This document shows positions 50,931-61,620 of a stretch of 64,000 nt of DNA, in pieces. The translations under genes and the position numbers were made by a program. The stretch is from Ocypus olens (lineage: Eukaryota; Arthropoda; Insecta; Coleoptera; Staphylinidae). The notes below the pieces were generated by a model. It was not told the DNA's origin, made no database searches, and saw nothing but the letters and a program-made list of their open reading frames with translations. Each line of letters starts with the position of its first letter. Position 1 is the first letter of the stretch. The stretch lies in NCBI GenBank assembly GCA_910593695.2, contig OU343050.1:49461225-49525224 (forward strand), in the 5' to 3' direction.

Positions 50931-51542
50931 GAGAAAATATTTAGCTTTAAGACCTCATTATCAAAATACAGTTTTTTGTATTATAAAATAGACTTAGAAA
51001 ATGCTCAGGTTATTAATGTTCATACCTGATAATGATAATCAGTTTCTTCCTTTTATGATACTGGAGTAGATGTTTTATCATTGGCAAAGCATCGAGGCCG
51101 TATGGGCAGACTATATTGAAGATTCAATTGTTACACCGAAAAGAATAGTAACGGAATAATCTTCAGCAGTCACAAGCAAAGTTATAAGGACTATAGTCGT
51201 AATTGATAATACTTTAAGACTGATAACTATCAGGTAAAGTCTGAATTTTTTCAAGTAATTAATAAAAATACCGAAAACCCACGTTAATATTCAAGATGGC
51301 GGTTACTTGGATATAGCCAATTTTCTAATTTTAAATGCATAACAATTTTTTTTTAGCTTAATGCTAACTTTAATTCTCTTTCAATCATGTTTTAATGACA
51401 AAATATTATAATGATTAACCATTAAAAGACAAATGGCGCTTTCAAACAAACTAAACGTCAATCTTGCTATTTCTATTTATTTATGTATGTACTTCAGCTG
51501 CAGGTGTGATTTCGTGTGTGTTTTTATTGTGTTTGTGTCAAG
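50931..51542. other. AT-rich stretch
   Basis: May contain more of the LINE relic (50930-51150) in broken frames. ATTCAAGATGGCGGTTACT at 51290 resembles motifs at 18660 and 21585. Nothing else was seen. Confidence 0.3.
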
Positions 51543-51800
51543 ATGGAAGGCTGCAGTGAGAACGAATAGACCAGGACCAAAACCAGTGAACTAATTGAAC
51601 TTTACCGGAGCAGAGAGGTTCTCTAGAACCCAAAAGACGCAACATTTAAAGACAAAAACTTAAAAAAACTACTCCTGGGGGAAATTGTAGCTCAGCTGCA
51701 AGTTGATAAATTTGAAGTTCAGAACAAGGCGAAGAACTTAATTACCCGTTTCCGAAGAGAGGCAAAGAAAGAGAAGAGTGATGCCGGTGCATCCTTGACA
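51543..51800 (+). pseudogene. MADF-domain protein fragment with two TAG codons
   Basis: One frame from ATG 51543 reads MEGCSENE, TAG, TRTKTSELIELYRSREVL, TAG, NPKDATFKDKNLKKLLLGEI, then a KNLITRFRREAKKEKSDAGA block. This is a MADF DNA-binding domain: W-x-x-x-x-x-x-LI-x-L-x-x-x-x-x-LW-x-P, then KN-L-x-x-x-F-x-RE-x-x-K, then SGA-type residues. Both stops fall where the family has conserved tryptophans, so each is a TGG-to-TAG change. There is no frameshift. MADF genes occur as cellular factors and as accessory genes of PIF/Harbinger transposons. The fragment breaks off shortly after the domain. Confidence 0.7.
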
Positions 51801-52430
51801 CTGCTGCCTAACCTTTCGCGTCAATTCTTTGCTCTAAATTTGAAAAGAGCAACTTTTAGTTTTCTATAAAAAATCGTCCACTTGTTGCTCTAATTTGAGA
51901 AGAGCAACTTTGGTATAAACGTGGCTTTAGACGTTTTATTTAAACGCAACGTTGTTCAATAAATCGCATGTTGTTCTTTTGTGTAGATATTTAATGTTTA
52001 ATAATTAATTATAGAAACAATGTCGAAAGTCAAAAATATTTCTGGTTATGCAACATTTGCAAAATCTTCAATCAAATCCCATGCGTAGTGCCAATATTTT
52101 AACCACAATTTATAAAATACAATAATAATAAATTATTTACTGATTACTTCATTAATAATTTATTTCTGAAATAAACGTCACCTTCATTCTCCGCTGAATA
52201 AATACATAACAAAAACCTATTGGAATGTAATGATGGAAGGTCGAATGACCACAGGTCGTCAGCCCATTTGGTTTTATGGTAATTAAATTAACACATGCAC
52301 ATTGTTGATATTACATAAAATATTTATATGTTTTTTTTTTGTTTCTGGGGTGTTAGATAATCTTAACTTAGGTATTTCTTGGATAATTTAACGAAGATGT
52401 GTTTAAATTGTAAAAATAAAAAATATAAAA
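51801..52430. other. AT-rich stretch with LINE-tail-like motif
   Basis: GGAAGGTCGAATGACCACAG then GTCGTCAGCCCA at 52235 resembles the stem-loop motif found near LINE 3' ends at 31361 and 47918. CGTTTAAACGC-type motifs at 51930. No gene. Confidence 0.35.
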
Positions 52431-52437
52431 AAATATA

Positions 52438-52562
52438 CTGCCGTCGACCGTATACGCTATCGTGTGAACACACACATTAAAATATATGCGCCACTATAGA
52501 AGACGGCAAAATAACCGAATCGGTAAAACGACCGATTCGGTGCCGTGTGAACGGGCCGTTAA
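52438..52562. mobile_element. Possible PIF/Harbinger-like terminus
   Basis: The subterminal motif TATCGTGTGAACAC, the perfect inverted pair ACCGAATCGGT / ACCGATTCGGT (52517 and 52534) and the terminal GTGCCGTGTGAACGGGCC then GTTAA resemble Harbinger ends (GGGCCxGTTCACAC with TAA/TTA target). No partner end is seen upstream. The MADF fragment 650 bp upstream is compatible with the same element. Confidence 0.35.
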
Positions 52563-52664
52563 TGCTTCTGTTTCTTTATGGAACATGAAAATGTGTTTTT
52601 TTTTTAAGGAATCTCATCATTAACAAAAATTAGATATTAATTATTCTTAATTAAAATTGAAAAA

Positions 52665-52770
52665 CAATCGCTTGTTGCAGATACATGACATAAATTCAAT
52701 AAAGACAAACAGGTTGAATATTCCTATATTCGGCTACTTTTGGTCTTTATTGAATTTATTGGATATATTC
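52665..52770. repeat. Hammerhead-family fragment with inverted flanks
   Basis: AAATTCAATAAAGAC and GTCTTTATTGAATTT bracket the block A core AACAGGTTGAATATTCCTAT ... GGCTACTTTTG. Confidence 0.65.
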
Positions 52771-53791
52771 TGTTGTAGAAATTATATTTGATAGGTTAAT
52801 TTCAATATTTACCAGAAAATCATCAAATCACATTATTCATATCTCTCTGGCAAATCATGTCAGAAATTTTAGTCTTTGGACGGCCTGCAGCCTTAATTTT
52901 ATATTGTTGATAACCTTAATATGCTATTACAATACCGCTGAAAAATAGGTCACACATTCTTATGAAAATGCGTATTCCACATCCGAAAGCAATTAAAAAT
53001 TTGCATAAGACTGACGTCTCATTTAGCAACACATAATGCATCATCTTATCGCGAAAGAAATCCATCTTAATTCATCATGCTTTCAGAAAAATTGAGCCTC
53101 CACATAGTTATCATGATATGACCAAGACTTACTTTTTTACAAATTTTAGAATAATTAATGTTAATTTACATCTATAAGCAAATCGTCAACAATAGCTGCA
53201 AATTATTTGTTGGATAATTTAACATTCGTCGTGGCATTAGCCAAAAAAAAAATGTATTTCTTTATTGTACGCTTTGTAAAATTCATGTTGTAGGTTATTG
53301 TATTTTGCATTATTATTTAATTAATCTGCAAATCAACCAAATTCTCTTTTTTTTATAATGAATAATTCGATGTGATACAAAATCGTTAAGGTAACTTTCA
53401 TGTTCGTGAAAATTACGGTTCTGAAACCGCGTTGCCGCCCACCGTTTTCTGGATCACGTCTAATTATTTCCGGAAATGATTATAATTTAAGCGCATTGTA
53501 CACGAAAAGTTACGCTTCCACGGTTTTCTAATTACCCGTCTGGTGGAACATTTATCAAAGGAAACACACTAAATGATAAGATAAAATAAAATAGATAATT
53601 AACTTAAAATATTTTATTATTCGCCAGCCCCAGAGGCCTTTTGGGTGTAGAAACAATACAGTAAAATTTTGGTGTAACATTAGCGAGGAAATTATGAAAA
53701 AAAACGTGAAAACCAGGAAAGCACTAATAATAGTATATTATTAAATGAGTGAGAAAGTTGGCAATGGCCAATTTGTTCACAAGTTTAATAC
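52771..53791. other. AT-rich stretch
   Basis: AACATTCGTCGTGGCATTAG then CCAA at 53221 is a short A-family remnant. 53390-53560 is unique and CpG-richer (GAAACCGCGTTGCCGCCCAC). No gene. Confidence 0.35.
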
Positions 53792-54053
53792 TATAGCCCG
53801 TTCTCTGGAATCTGGCGGCTGTGGTCGTAAAAGAGGGCCGGAGTTTGGTAGGTAGGGGACGTAATATTTTTTACCTCAAACCAATCTTTGTTGAGAAGTA
53901 CTGGTGTAAAAGTGCGTATACCAATAAGAGCGAAGGACAGTAGTAAATGTATGGGATGCAATTAGACGGACTTTTCTTCGAGGGTGCGTCGATCCTCAGG
54001 GCGGACCGACCGTTTTACGATCTCAGCCGCCAGATTCCACCGAATAGACTATA
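53792..54053. mobile_element. 262-bp GC-rich MITE
   Basis: The left end TATAGCCCGTTCTCTGGAAT then CTGGCGGCTGTGGTCGTAAAA is inverse to the right end TTTTACGATCTCAGCCGCCA then GATTCCACCGAATAGACTATA, about 40 bp with few mismatches. The interior is markedly GC- and CpG-rich compared with the flanks (GAGGGCCGGAG, GGGCGGACCGACCG). No coding; superfamily unknown. Confidence 0.8.
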
Positions 54054-54840
54054 TACTTTTCGCATTATATTAAATAATTACCTAAAGATTTTTCTGTTTG
54101 TATTAAATTAAACGAAACATTTTTCTATTTGGAAATTGCGGCAGTTCGCTGACAAAAAACGAATCGTAACCATAGTAATAAATTAACTGTTGGGCAATGA
54201 ATCATTTGATTGGACGTCACGTGTGGAGAAAATTCGGATAATGGACAACTTTCTCAATCAAAAACGATTTAACAACGTTTATATTATTTAATAAGATGCG
54301 AAAAACGTAATAAATTATTTCTTGAGAATTTGGCAAGGTAACTATTTTAAAAAGAGTACATATTTTGATAATTTTGTTAATTCAGCAAATCTTTGTCATT
54401 TTCCATGTTTGCATTTTCAATTACCTGACACGTGTTTCGATCATTACAAATCATTATCAATGGTTCAACTTCTTTTGTTAGTTCAGCGTTTTGTTTAATT
54501 ACCAAATTTGTTTCTGGTTGAGAACTATACTTAATAACGGTTACTTATACAAGCGCTCATTACGTATGTACGTTCTACAATTTATCACAAATGATGACAT
54601 AAGTTATTTAGGCTATGGCCATGGGCGGCGAGGATTAAAATAAAGACAATCAGCTTTTTTTATTTCGCCGGAACTAATTACTTCGTCCATTTCTAGAATA
54701 AATTAAGCCACTCAAATCTATACAGAGCATTGAAATGGCACATATTGCGGTTTAAAAATTATCAGCAGGATTTAAATTTATCAGTTCATGGATAATAGTT
54801 AGATTTTGACAAAACGACTTTGTGACTAACTGGCACGATT
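54054..54840. other. AT-rich stretch, no gene seen
   Basis: Unique sequence, no notable open frame. Confidence 0.35.
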
Positions 54841-54970
54841 CATTTGACTAGAGTAGCGGACATCCACCAACTGATGACTTATTAGATGAGACTGACTATT
54901 TAGCGATATTACACGCTGGTAAAAACTCCACTCTAGGCTATGACAATGTCCCTAGAACCATCCTTAAAAA
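54841..54970 (+). pseudogene. LINE reverse transcriptase relic, 5' part
   Basis: Reads LLDETDYLAILHAGKNSTLG then YDNVPRTILK, the first RT block (x-AI-x-x-x-KNST-x-GYDN-x-P-x-x-ILK). It is cut after ILK by the CA element and continues at 55744 with KLLSVHFKN. Confidence 0.75.
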
Positions 54971-55744
54971 ATGGTGTGGCCATCATGATACTTTCTCCGA
55001 CTTGATGGTATCATAGCCATTTATATTTACGTTTTAATGGTTTGTTTTTAATTGAAATCATATTTTAAATGTACATCGAGCGTTGTGTACACTCGGATAA
55101 AACTGACGTTTAAAACGTCAAAATTATGAAAGATGGAAAAATTATACTTCAAATTCAAAAACTCAGTTTACTCAAAAATTAAATGGATTTCGAAAAAAAA
55201 TTATTCCTTATAAGTTGTTCATTTTGGCATTCTCTACAATTATTATTTTCATAAAATTGCTGTAACTATTATCGTTTTATAAATGTAAACCAAAAATTAA
55301 AAGAAATAAAATAAATTTTTTTCTCGAATAAAAATGATTTTATAAAAAATGTTTTCAAGCAAAAGATGTTCATTTCTTTGTTGTCTTCAAAGTTTGTTTA
55401 AATGTTTTTGTGATATTTTTCATATTTAAGAAAATATTGGCAAAAAACGAAAAAAACATTTAAGGTAAACGCCCAATTCCGGTGTACGAAATTTTACCAA
55501 AAGCTTTTCAGTTCTTCAAATTATCAAATAAGACGGATGATCAAAGTTTCATATCAATTGCTCTATTAGTTTTTGAGATACAGCGCGCACAGATAGACAC
55601 ACACACACAGACACAATTTTTTTTTTCCAGAAATTGTTGAAATGGCATCAAGGGACCCCAAAATGGATATTTCCGTAAAAAAAAAATTGAAAAAAAATCA
55701 CGATTACAATACTTTCTAGTACTTCGTAACGGAGCAAGTAAAAA
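54971..55744 (+). mobile_element. CA-microsatellite element (HINE-like), copy 7
   Basis: Starts ATGGTGTGGCCATCATGATA and ends CGGAGCAAGTAAAA, with a short CA tract at 55593-55615. The insertion lies in an A-run of a reverse transcriptase frame (CCTTAAAAA | AACTTCTC), which fixes both ends to within a few bases and shows no target duplication longer than the A-run. Confidence 0.9.
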
Positions 55745-56200
55745 ACTTCTCTCTGTGCATTTTAAAAATGTTCAACTTTTGCTAACAGAATTAATACTTT
55801 CCCCCAGAGTGGAAACATGACATTATCGTCTGCATCCTGAAGCCAGGGAAGGACTCTTCATCGATTTACAACTATCGTGCCATTACACTCCTTTAAACTG
55901 TTCGAAGCACTTCTTAAACATAAGATCCTAGATGCGACCCTTAATTCGATTTCATCATATCAGTTTGGTTTCATGCCCAAAAAATCAACTATCCTCGCAT
56001 TCACTATCCTCACCTCCAATATCCAAAGCAAACACCTAGAAGGCCAAGAAATGGCCGCCCTTTTCATAGACTTCCAAAAGCCATTTGACTCCTTCTGGCA
56101 CTTAGGTCTCCTCTACTAGTGTTTCCACCATCTAATCCTTCTAATAGAAAAAATCCTTTCCAACAGAACCTCTCAAATCAAAGTCCGTGAATAGTAAATT
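55744..56200 (+). pseudogene. LINE reverse transcriptase relic, 3' part
   Basis: Continues the relic: KLLSVHFKNVQLLLTELILS, EWKHDIIVCILKPGKDSSS, YNYRAITLL, then in a second frame FGFMPKKSTILAFTILTSNI, ALFIDFQKPFDSFWHLGLLY and ILSNRTSQIKVRE. Blocks 1-4 of a Jockey-like RT are recognisable in order. The catalytic FIDFQKAFDS block has Pro for Ala. There are at least two frameshifts and a stop after LLY. The downstream blocks including YADD are absent. Confidence 0.8.
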
Positions 56201-57124
56201 ATTAAGGAAGTATCAACCATTGACTTAATTAACTTATTTACTACAAAATACTCTTTATTATTCTCCTCTGGTTTGGAGGGCTGGATTTTATAACGAAGTT
56301 TCTGAGATTGACATGCTTAACACAAGGAAATGTGTAATTTTTGGCGCCAACTTATTTTAGTGGTAGTAAACGATGTTTTATTAGGGCTATCGATCTATCG
56401 GCCCTAAAACTTATTTTATTTTATTGAATTGTTTTGAATAATAACGTATTGTAAATTTTCTGTTCATTTATATTTTTATGTTATCGGATGTATAAATCTG
56501 TTGAAAAATAAACTAATAAATCATTATCAGATCGATGTTTCCCGTAAAGAAAATAATTGAAAATAAGTGACTTGGTATTATTTCATTCTATTCTATTTAT
56601 TATTAACTCTTTCGTTAGTTTCACGCAGCGAACTATAAAAATTATAAATTTACTAATATTTACGTACTTTCACTGTTATTACAGATTTATTTCTTTGTAT
56701 ACCATAATATGATTTATGCCATGAATTAACGTTAATTAATAATTAGATTACATTTAAAGATCCGCTTGCATATTCAAGAAGTGTGTGGTCAAATTTTAAT
56801 TTAAAAAATAATTAGTACCAAGAGTAATAATTAATGATATGGAACATTTTTTGTTGTTTTTCGTGCTTTTTAATTATTATTAGAAACGATTATTCGTAAT
56901 TTATCAATTTAGTGACTTTTTCGTCTCTAACCTACTTTACGCCGATTTGGACGATGTGCAAAAAAATATTTGGAGCACACTTTTCGTACACAAAAATAGT
57001 GATAATAATAATAAATCATACTGATCTAGAACACTCGATCAAATTATACATAGAGTTTCTCTATTGACACAATTTTATGTTATGAAAAGTGTAAACAGAA
57101 TTCTCCTCGATGTTTCAAAACCGC
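56201..57124. other. AT-rich stretch
   Basis: TTTTATTAGGGC ... GCCCTAAAAC around 56370-56412 forms a stem-loop like those near LINE 3' ends. Otherwise unique and non-coding. Confidence 0.35.
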
Positions 57125-57480
57125 AATTATAATAATAATCTCTTTATTCCATAGACTGTACAGTGTACACAATATACATTTACAGTATTGGATGCGTCAG
57201 AAAGGTATACATAACAAAACAAAAAAGTATTCCTTATTACGTAATAACATCATGTTAATTATAATACAATTTTTCCAGCAAAAAACTTTTTTAATTTTTC
57301 CTTAAACATATTAGTTGAAGTGATTTTTTTAATGTCCTCTGGCAGGTTGTTATGAATTATTGTAATTGAAGGGCTTAGAAGTAAAATGGTTTAAATGCAC
57401 TTTTTATGGTTTTGATATAACAGACTTTGATATTCTTCGAATATTACTTCGAAATTTCCTTTGATGATGGAAACTCCAGG
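57125..57480 (-). pseudogene. LINE ORF2 C-terminus with (TAA)n tail
   Basis: Minus strand reads IIHNNLPEDIKKITSTNMFK then EKLKKFFA, the YN-x-LP-x-x-IK ... F-K-x-x-LK-x-x-F ending of Jockey/CR1-like ORF2. A ~150-bp 3' UTR and a (TAA)n tail follow (ATAATAATAAT at 57129). Frames upstream are broken. Confidence 0.6.
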
Positions 57481-57594
57481 TTATGGTTTGAAATGATATT
57501 TTGTGACAGTTATTTCACTTAAAGGCATAAAAATATACTAGAGATACTTTTAAGGTGCCGCATACCGCACTTGGTTCATTTTTTGAAAAAGTGC

Positions 57595-57835
57595 ACTTTT
57601 ATTCATAATGTTAGATACTACTCAATTGTTGCAAAAAAAAAGTCGAGCATGGAACCCCAAATGGAAGTTATGATTAGCGTGCAGCGCTAACTTAAAAAAA
57701 ATCATAAATTGTTTATAGGAAATGGTAACCCTAATTTTTCGAATTTTATTTATTCATAGTGTTATATACTACTTAATTGTTGCAAAAAAGGTCGAGGATG
57801 GAACCCCAAATGGAAGTTATGATTTTTTTAGATAA
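57595..57835 (+). repeat. ~85-bp direct repeat spaced 146-150 bp
   Basis: TTATTCATAATGTTAGATAC ... GTCGAGCATGGAACCCCAAA then TGGAAGTTATGATT (57599-57682) recurs at 57749-57831, about 90% identical. Confidence 0.8.
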
Positions 57836-58168
57836 TTCTTCTATCTTGTCGGCGGTCTAGCGTGTTTAAAAAATATCATAATTTTTTTAAAGCTTATGCT
57901 ATTAAATTGGTTAGGGCCAAATAAAAGGTTAATTAACATTTTATTGAGATTGGTAATATTTATGGTGTTGGTGCAGGCGCCGGGAAACCGTGGCTGGAAA
58001 TTCGTGGCTAACTTCTCATCGGTTTTACTTCCAGGACCCTCAATTGTGGTTTTAAAACATAGTAAGTTTTCATTCGTGTTACCAAGTAGTAACGGCCGAA
58101 ACCATCGTCATGAAAATTCTCGTCGTTTTGCAAAATAAGTTATAAAGTCCATGAGGATAATATTTGTG
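57836..58168 (+). other. Unique segment with an anonymous 80-codon frame
   Basis: 57896-58138 is less AT-rich (GGCGCCGGGAAACCGTGGCT). No domain is recognised, and it abuts a transposon end. Confidence 0.25.
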
Positions 58169-59624
58169 CTGGGTTCCCCATAATAGACTACCCATCTTAA
58201 TATTTGAATTAATTTTTTTTCAGTTAACAAAACAAACTTTTTATTATACTAAATTACAGCTAACTCTTTTGGATTTATGATAACATAAATATTTGGCTAA
58301 TTTAATTCTAACTTTTAAAAATCACGTCTTCTAAATGACCTCCACCAACTTCAACACATTTTTCAATATTAGATAAAAAGTGGTTCATTACACGGCGTAG
58401 CAAACCTTTGTCTATTCCTTCAACTTCTTCACTTCTTTGAGTTCCTCGATTGTACCTGGACGACTCGCAAACACTTTGGCTTTTAAATATCCCCACAGGA
58501 AAAAATCGGGTGCCGTTAAGTCGGGGGACCTGGAAGGCCAAGGCAAATTTCCGAATCGAGAAATGAGTCGGCCATTAAACGTTTCTCGCAGAACCCGCAT
58601 TGAGTTTCTGGCGGTATGAGCTGTTGCCCCATCTTGTTGGAATAGTAAGGCATTGTTTAGTAATCCTCGTCTAATTAATTCTGAAATGAGGAATGTCTCT
58701 AGCATATTTACATAGCGCTCGAATGTTACTGTTACCTCGCGGTTATTTTCAACCCCAAAAAAATATGGACCAATAATACCAAAAGATCCTACTCCACACC
58801 ACACAACAACTTTTGGATTATGGAAGTTCTGTGTAAACATTTCACGAGGATTTTCATTTGACAAGTATCTAAAATTCTGTTTATTAACCATGCCGTTCAA
58901 ATAAAAATTTGCTTCGTCGCTCATTAAGACACTGTGAATTGCTCCTTGATGTAAATTCAAAAATTCTTGACAAAATGCTAACCTTGCTTCTTTATCTTAA
59001 TTTATAAGTTGCTGTGCCATTTGGTATTTATAGGGATGAAATTTTAAATCTGTTTGAAGAATTCGATCTAAGCTTCCCTTTGATATTCCTAGGATAAGGG
59101 TTTGTCGATTAGCAGACCTTTTAGGACTTCTCGTAAACGCAATTCAAACTCGTTCAATATTTTCTGGTGTACGAACTGTTCTTCGACGTCCAGGCTTCTT
59201 CAAATTTTGTACAGAACCATTTTCACGCCAATGACGAACCCATAACTTAACAGTTTTACGATTTGGCGCGTGTGACCTCTATTGTTGTTATTAAACTGAC
59301 GCCGGAATTCACGCCTAACTTCTTATATCGAATTGCTTCTTATGTAAGTTTCTACACAAAGCACACGTTGTTGGACTGAGTAATCCATGAAAGTTAAATA
59401 ATTATGATGAAAACTAACAAACTTCTCGTAGAAAAATAACGTTCCACAAAATTATTAATATAAAACTTATTTGTGACAGGTGCCTACTTGATCAATAATT
59501 AACTTAAATCCGAAAGACTACAGAACATAATCCCACAGAGATAAACTTATTAAGTTATTAATTATTATTCTCGTAGGGAATTAATTAATAAAATAAAATG
59601 GGTAATCTATTACGGGGAACCCTG
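58169..59624 (-). mobile_element. DD41D Tc1/mariner-type transposon, nearly full length but broken
   Basis: The termini CTGGGTTCCCCATAATAGAC then TACCCAT (58169) and ATGGGTAATCTATTACGGGG then AACCCTG (59599-59624) are inverted repeats of ~27 bp with three or four mismatches. TA follows the right end; the left flank is TG, a likely mutated TA. It is 1456 bp, the usual size for this group, and contains one transposase gene on the minus strand. Confidence 0.9.
58308..59388 (-). pseudogene. DD41D-type mariner transposase (disrupted)
   Basis: The transposase cuts and pastes its own element at TA sites using three acidic residues. From ATG 59388: MDYSVQQRVLCVETYIRSNS, then, across frame changes, IVKLWVRHWRENGS-like sequence, KKPGRRRTVRTPENIERV and SANRQTLILGISKGSLDRIL (helix-turn-helix), then DLKFHPYKYQMAQQL. 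The catalytic part is open from 58960 to 58412: MSDEANFYLNGMVNK (first Asp), LFQQDGATAHTARNS (second), SRSPDLTAPDFFLWGYLKAK (third Asp). There are 41 residues between the second and third Asp, hence DD41D. The C-terminus CVEVGGGHLEDVIFKS is in another frame (stop 58308). At least three frameshifts or stops make it inactive; all three catalytic Asp codons survive. Confidence 0.9.
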
Positions 59625-60237
59625 TATAACTTTACTTGTTGCCAACAAAAAAAAATCAATCTGTGGTGCCCAAAAGAAAACGTTTCGTTGCATTGATATT
59701 AATGAGTTAAAAATAAAGTTACAGGATATAGTGCCTAGTATAGATAAAGTATAGTAAATATTAATGTTTGGTGTTATAATTTATACTTTTGTAAATTATG
59801 CGTTTTCTTCACCTCTGAAAAAAACGACTGCAGCATAAAGTACTTTTGCAATTTAACGAGCTTTAAATTTCGCCCATTTGGTAATAAGAGAGCATGATTA
59901 TAGCATCATTTACAATAAGCATTCAGTTTTTCATCCACCCCAGTAATAGCTATTTAATAATACGGCAGCCAAAGTTTCCGCTTCATTTGACGGGACAAAA
60001 AATCGCATACCTGACATTGTCATGATTATAAAGCGATAAACTCTTAAAACTTTCAACAAGGTGAATGTATACATTAACAAAAATTTCACAAGATAATGGT
60101 AAAAAAGCCACTGAGATGATCGTGCACTTGATGTTACTTAAATGCTCAATATTTAAGATACCAAAAATTTCTTTCACTTAAATACTATTTACTATAATAT
60201 TTGAACATAATCTATGTACATTATTAAAATATACAAT
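59625..60237. other. AT-rich stretch, no gene seen
   Basis: A 64-codon minus-strand frame (59983-60177) has no motif. Confidence 0.35.
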
Positions 60238-60507
60238 ATTCAAATTTTATTCTCGCCGTAGTAGGATTTGTTGGGGTGAAATTTTTGTTAGTAGTAAAAA
60301 AATTTGGTTAGGTCATAGCATTTTTTTGGTTACGTGTTGTGCAATATTGCATTTTATAATATCCCTCATTCATATGTAAAAATATTGCTTGACAACGTTT
60401 TATTGAAATTATGGATTAACGTACTTCAATCATTACTATCAAAAATACAATATGCGAATAAAAGGACAAAAAACACCCCGTCTGCGGCGAGAATAAAATT
60501 TAAACGA
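60238..60507. mobile_element. Possible ~270-bp MITE
   Basis: CAAATTTTATTCTCGCCGTA then G (60240) is inverse to CTGCGGCGAGAATAAAATTT (60482-60501), ~22 bp with one mismatch. A weaker inner extension follows (GGGGTG / CACCCC). The 61-codon frame inside is not convincing. Confidence 0.6.
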
Positions 60508-61264
60508 ACATTGAAATAAGTATTTTTTTTGTTTTGACCACCACCAATTTTTCTCGTCCCTTATTTATGGAAGAAGCCGTCTCACATTTCAAAATGTCTT
60601 AATACTAAGTAACTGCAACTATTTATCGAGGATATAATCCATTGATAAAATGTTGTAACAACGAATTGAAGAATGCCGTTTCATAACGATCTTTAAAAAA
60701 CCTATTTTTATTATATAACGAGGAAGAATTCGCTAAACCTATTTTTTGTACGTTTCTGATTCATTTCTCTTAAAAAGTAGGTTACCAGTAATTACAACAT
60801 TCTCTCCAGTTGTACAAAACTTGTGTTTGTCTAAAGCGAGTTATTATTTGGAAACTTTTTTAGCAATATCCAGGATGTATTAATGGATATAAATTATCAT
60901 TCCACTGTAGTAACATATTCATTTGATTACATATTTCCTAGAAAAGATTTTAATATCGGAACTGTGGAAAGTAGAAAATTTCCAAGCATCACCGTGAACT
61001 CTAGACTGGTGTTACGACCTTTAAAACCATCTTCAGCACCGAATTTGGATTATGAATACGTATTTATCATTTAATTCATAGCCAACGTATGAAAAATAAT
61101 GTTGCCTGAGGCGAGTCGAGTTTTTGTCGCCTTTTTCTGCAATTGCAAGGGAGAGGCAAAAGTAGGCAATATCGAAATATTCTGGAAGGCCTGAGGTGAC
61201 CGCCTCACAAAAAATGAGATTCGCCATAATGAGGTAAGTACCATAGAATCTTGTATAGAGGGCC
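60508..61264. other. AT-rich stretch
   Basis: A 63-codon frame at 60883-61074 has no motif. 61100-61210 is slightly GC-richer (GAGGCGAGTCGAG, GGCCTGAGGTGACCGCCTCA). Confidence 0.3.
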
Positions 61265-61620
61265 TCGCTGCATGTTTATTTATTTATTTATTCATTTCCT
61301 TACAGGCCTAAGCCTAATTACAAGGAAAACTACAATATTAAACAGTGAATGATCATTACAGACAAAAGTACAAGTACAAGTAATAAATTAATACTAACAT
61401 TAAAATTACAATTCTTGCGATCCTAAACTAGGCATGATTTAAGTATTCTACGGAACTCGTTCTTACTTGGACAGAAAATATCCAGGGCGTACTGTACCTC
61501 ATGATATTTTCTAACCATCAAGGCGAGAGGTGAGAAAGAGTGTTGTGTACTCCGTGGTGTTGGATACCAAAAGTTAAGCTACTGCGACACGTTGTTGTTC
61601 CTAAAGGGAAATTAAATATC
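61265..61620 (-). pseudogene. LINE ORF2 C-terminus and 3' UTR with (AAAT)n tail
   Basis: Minus strand reads TPRSTQHSFSPLALMVRKYH then DIFCPSKNEFRRILKSCL, like the ending R-x-x-HSF-x-P-x-x-x-M ... DIF-x-x-S-x-x-x-F of one Jockey-like LINE group. A 3' UTR of ~180 bp and (AAATA)n follow (TTTATTTATTTATT at 61275). 5' truncated. Confidence 0.5.

Noticed and set aside
58437..58619. Plus-strand frame across the transposase
   Set aside because: Antisense shadow of the DD41D transposase catalytic region.
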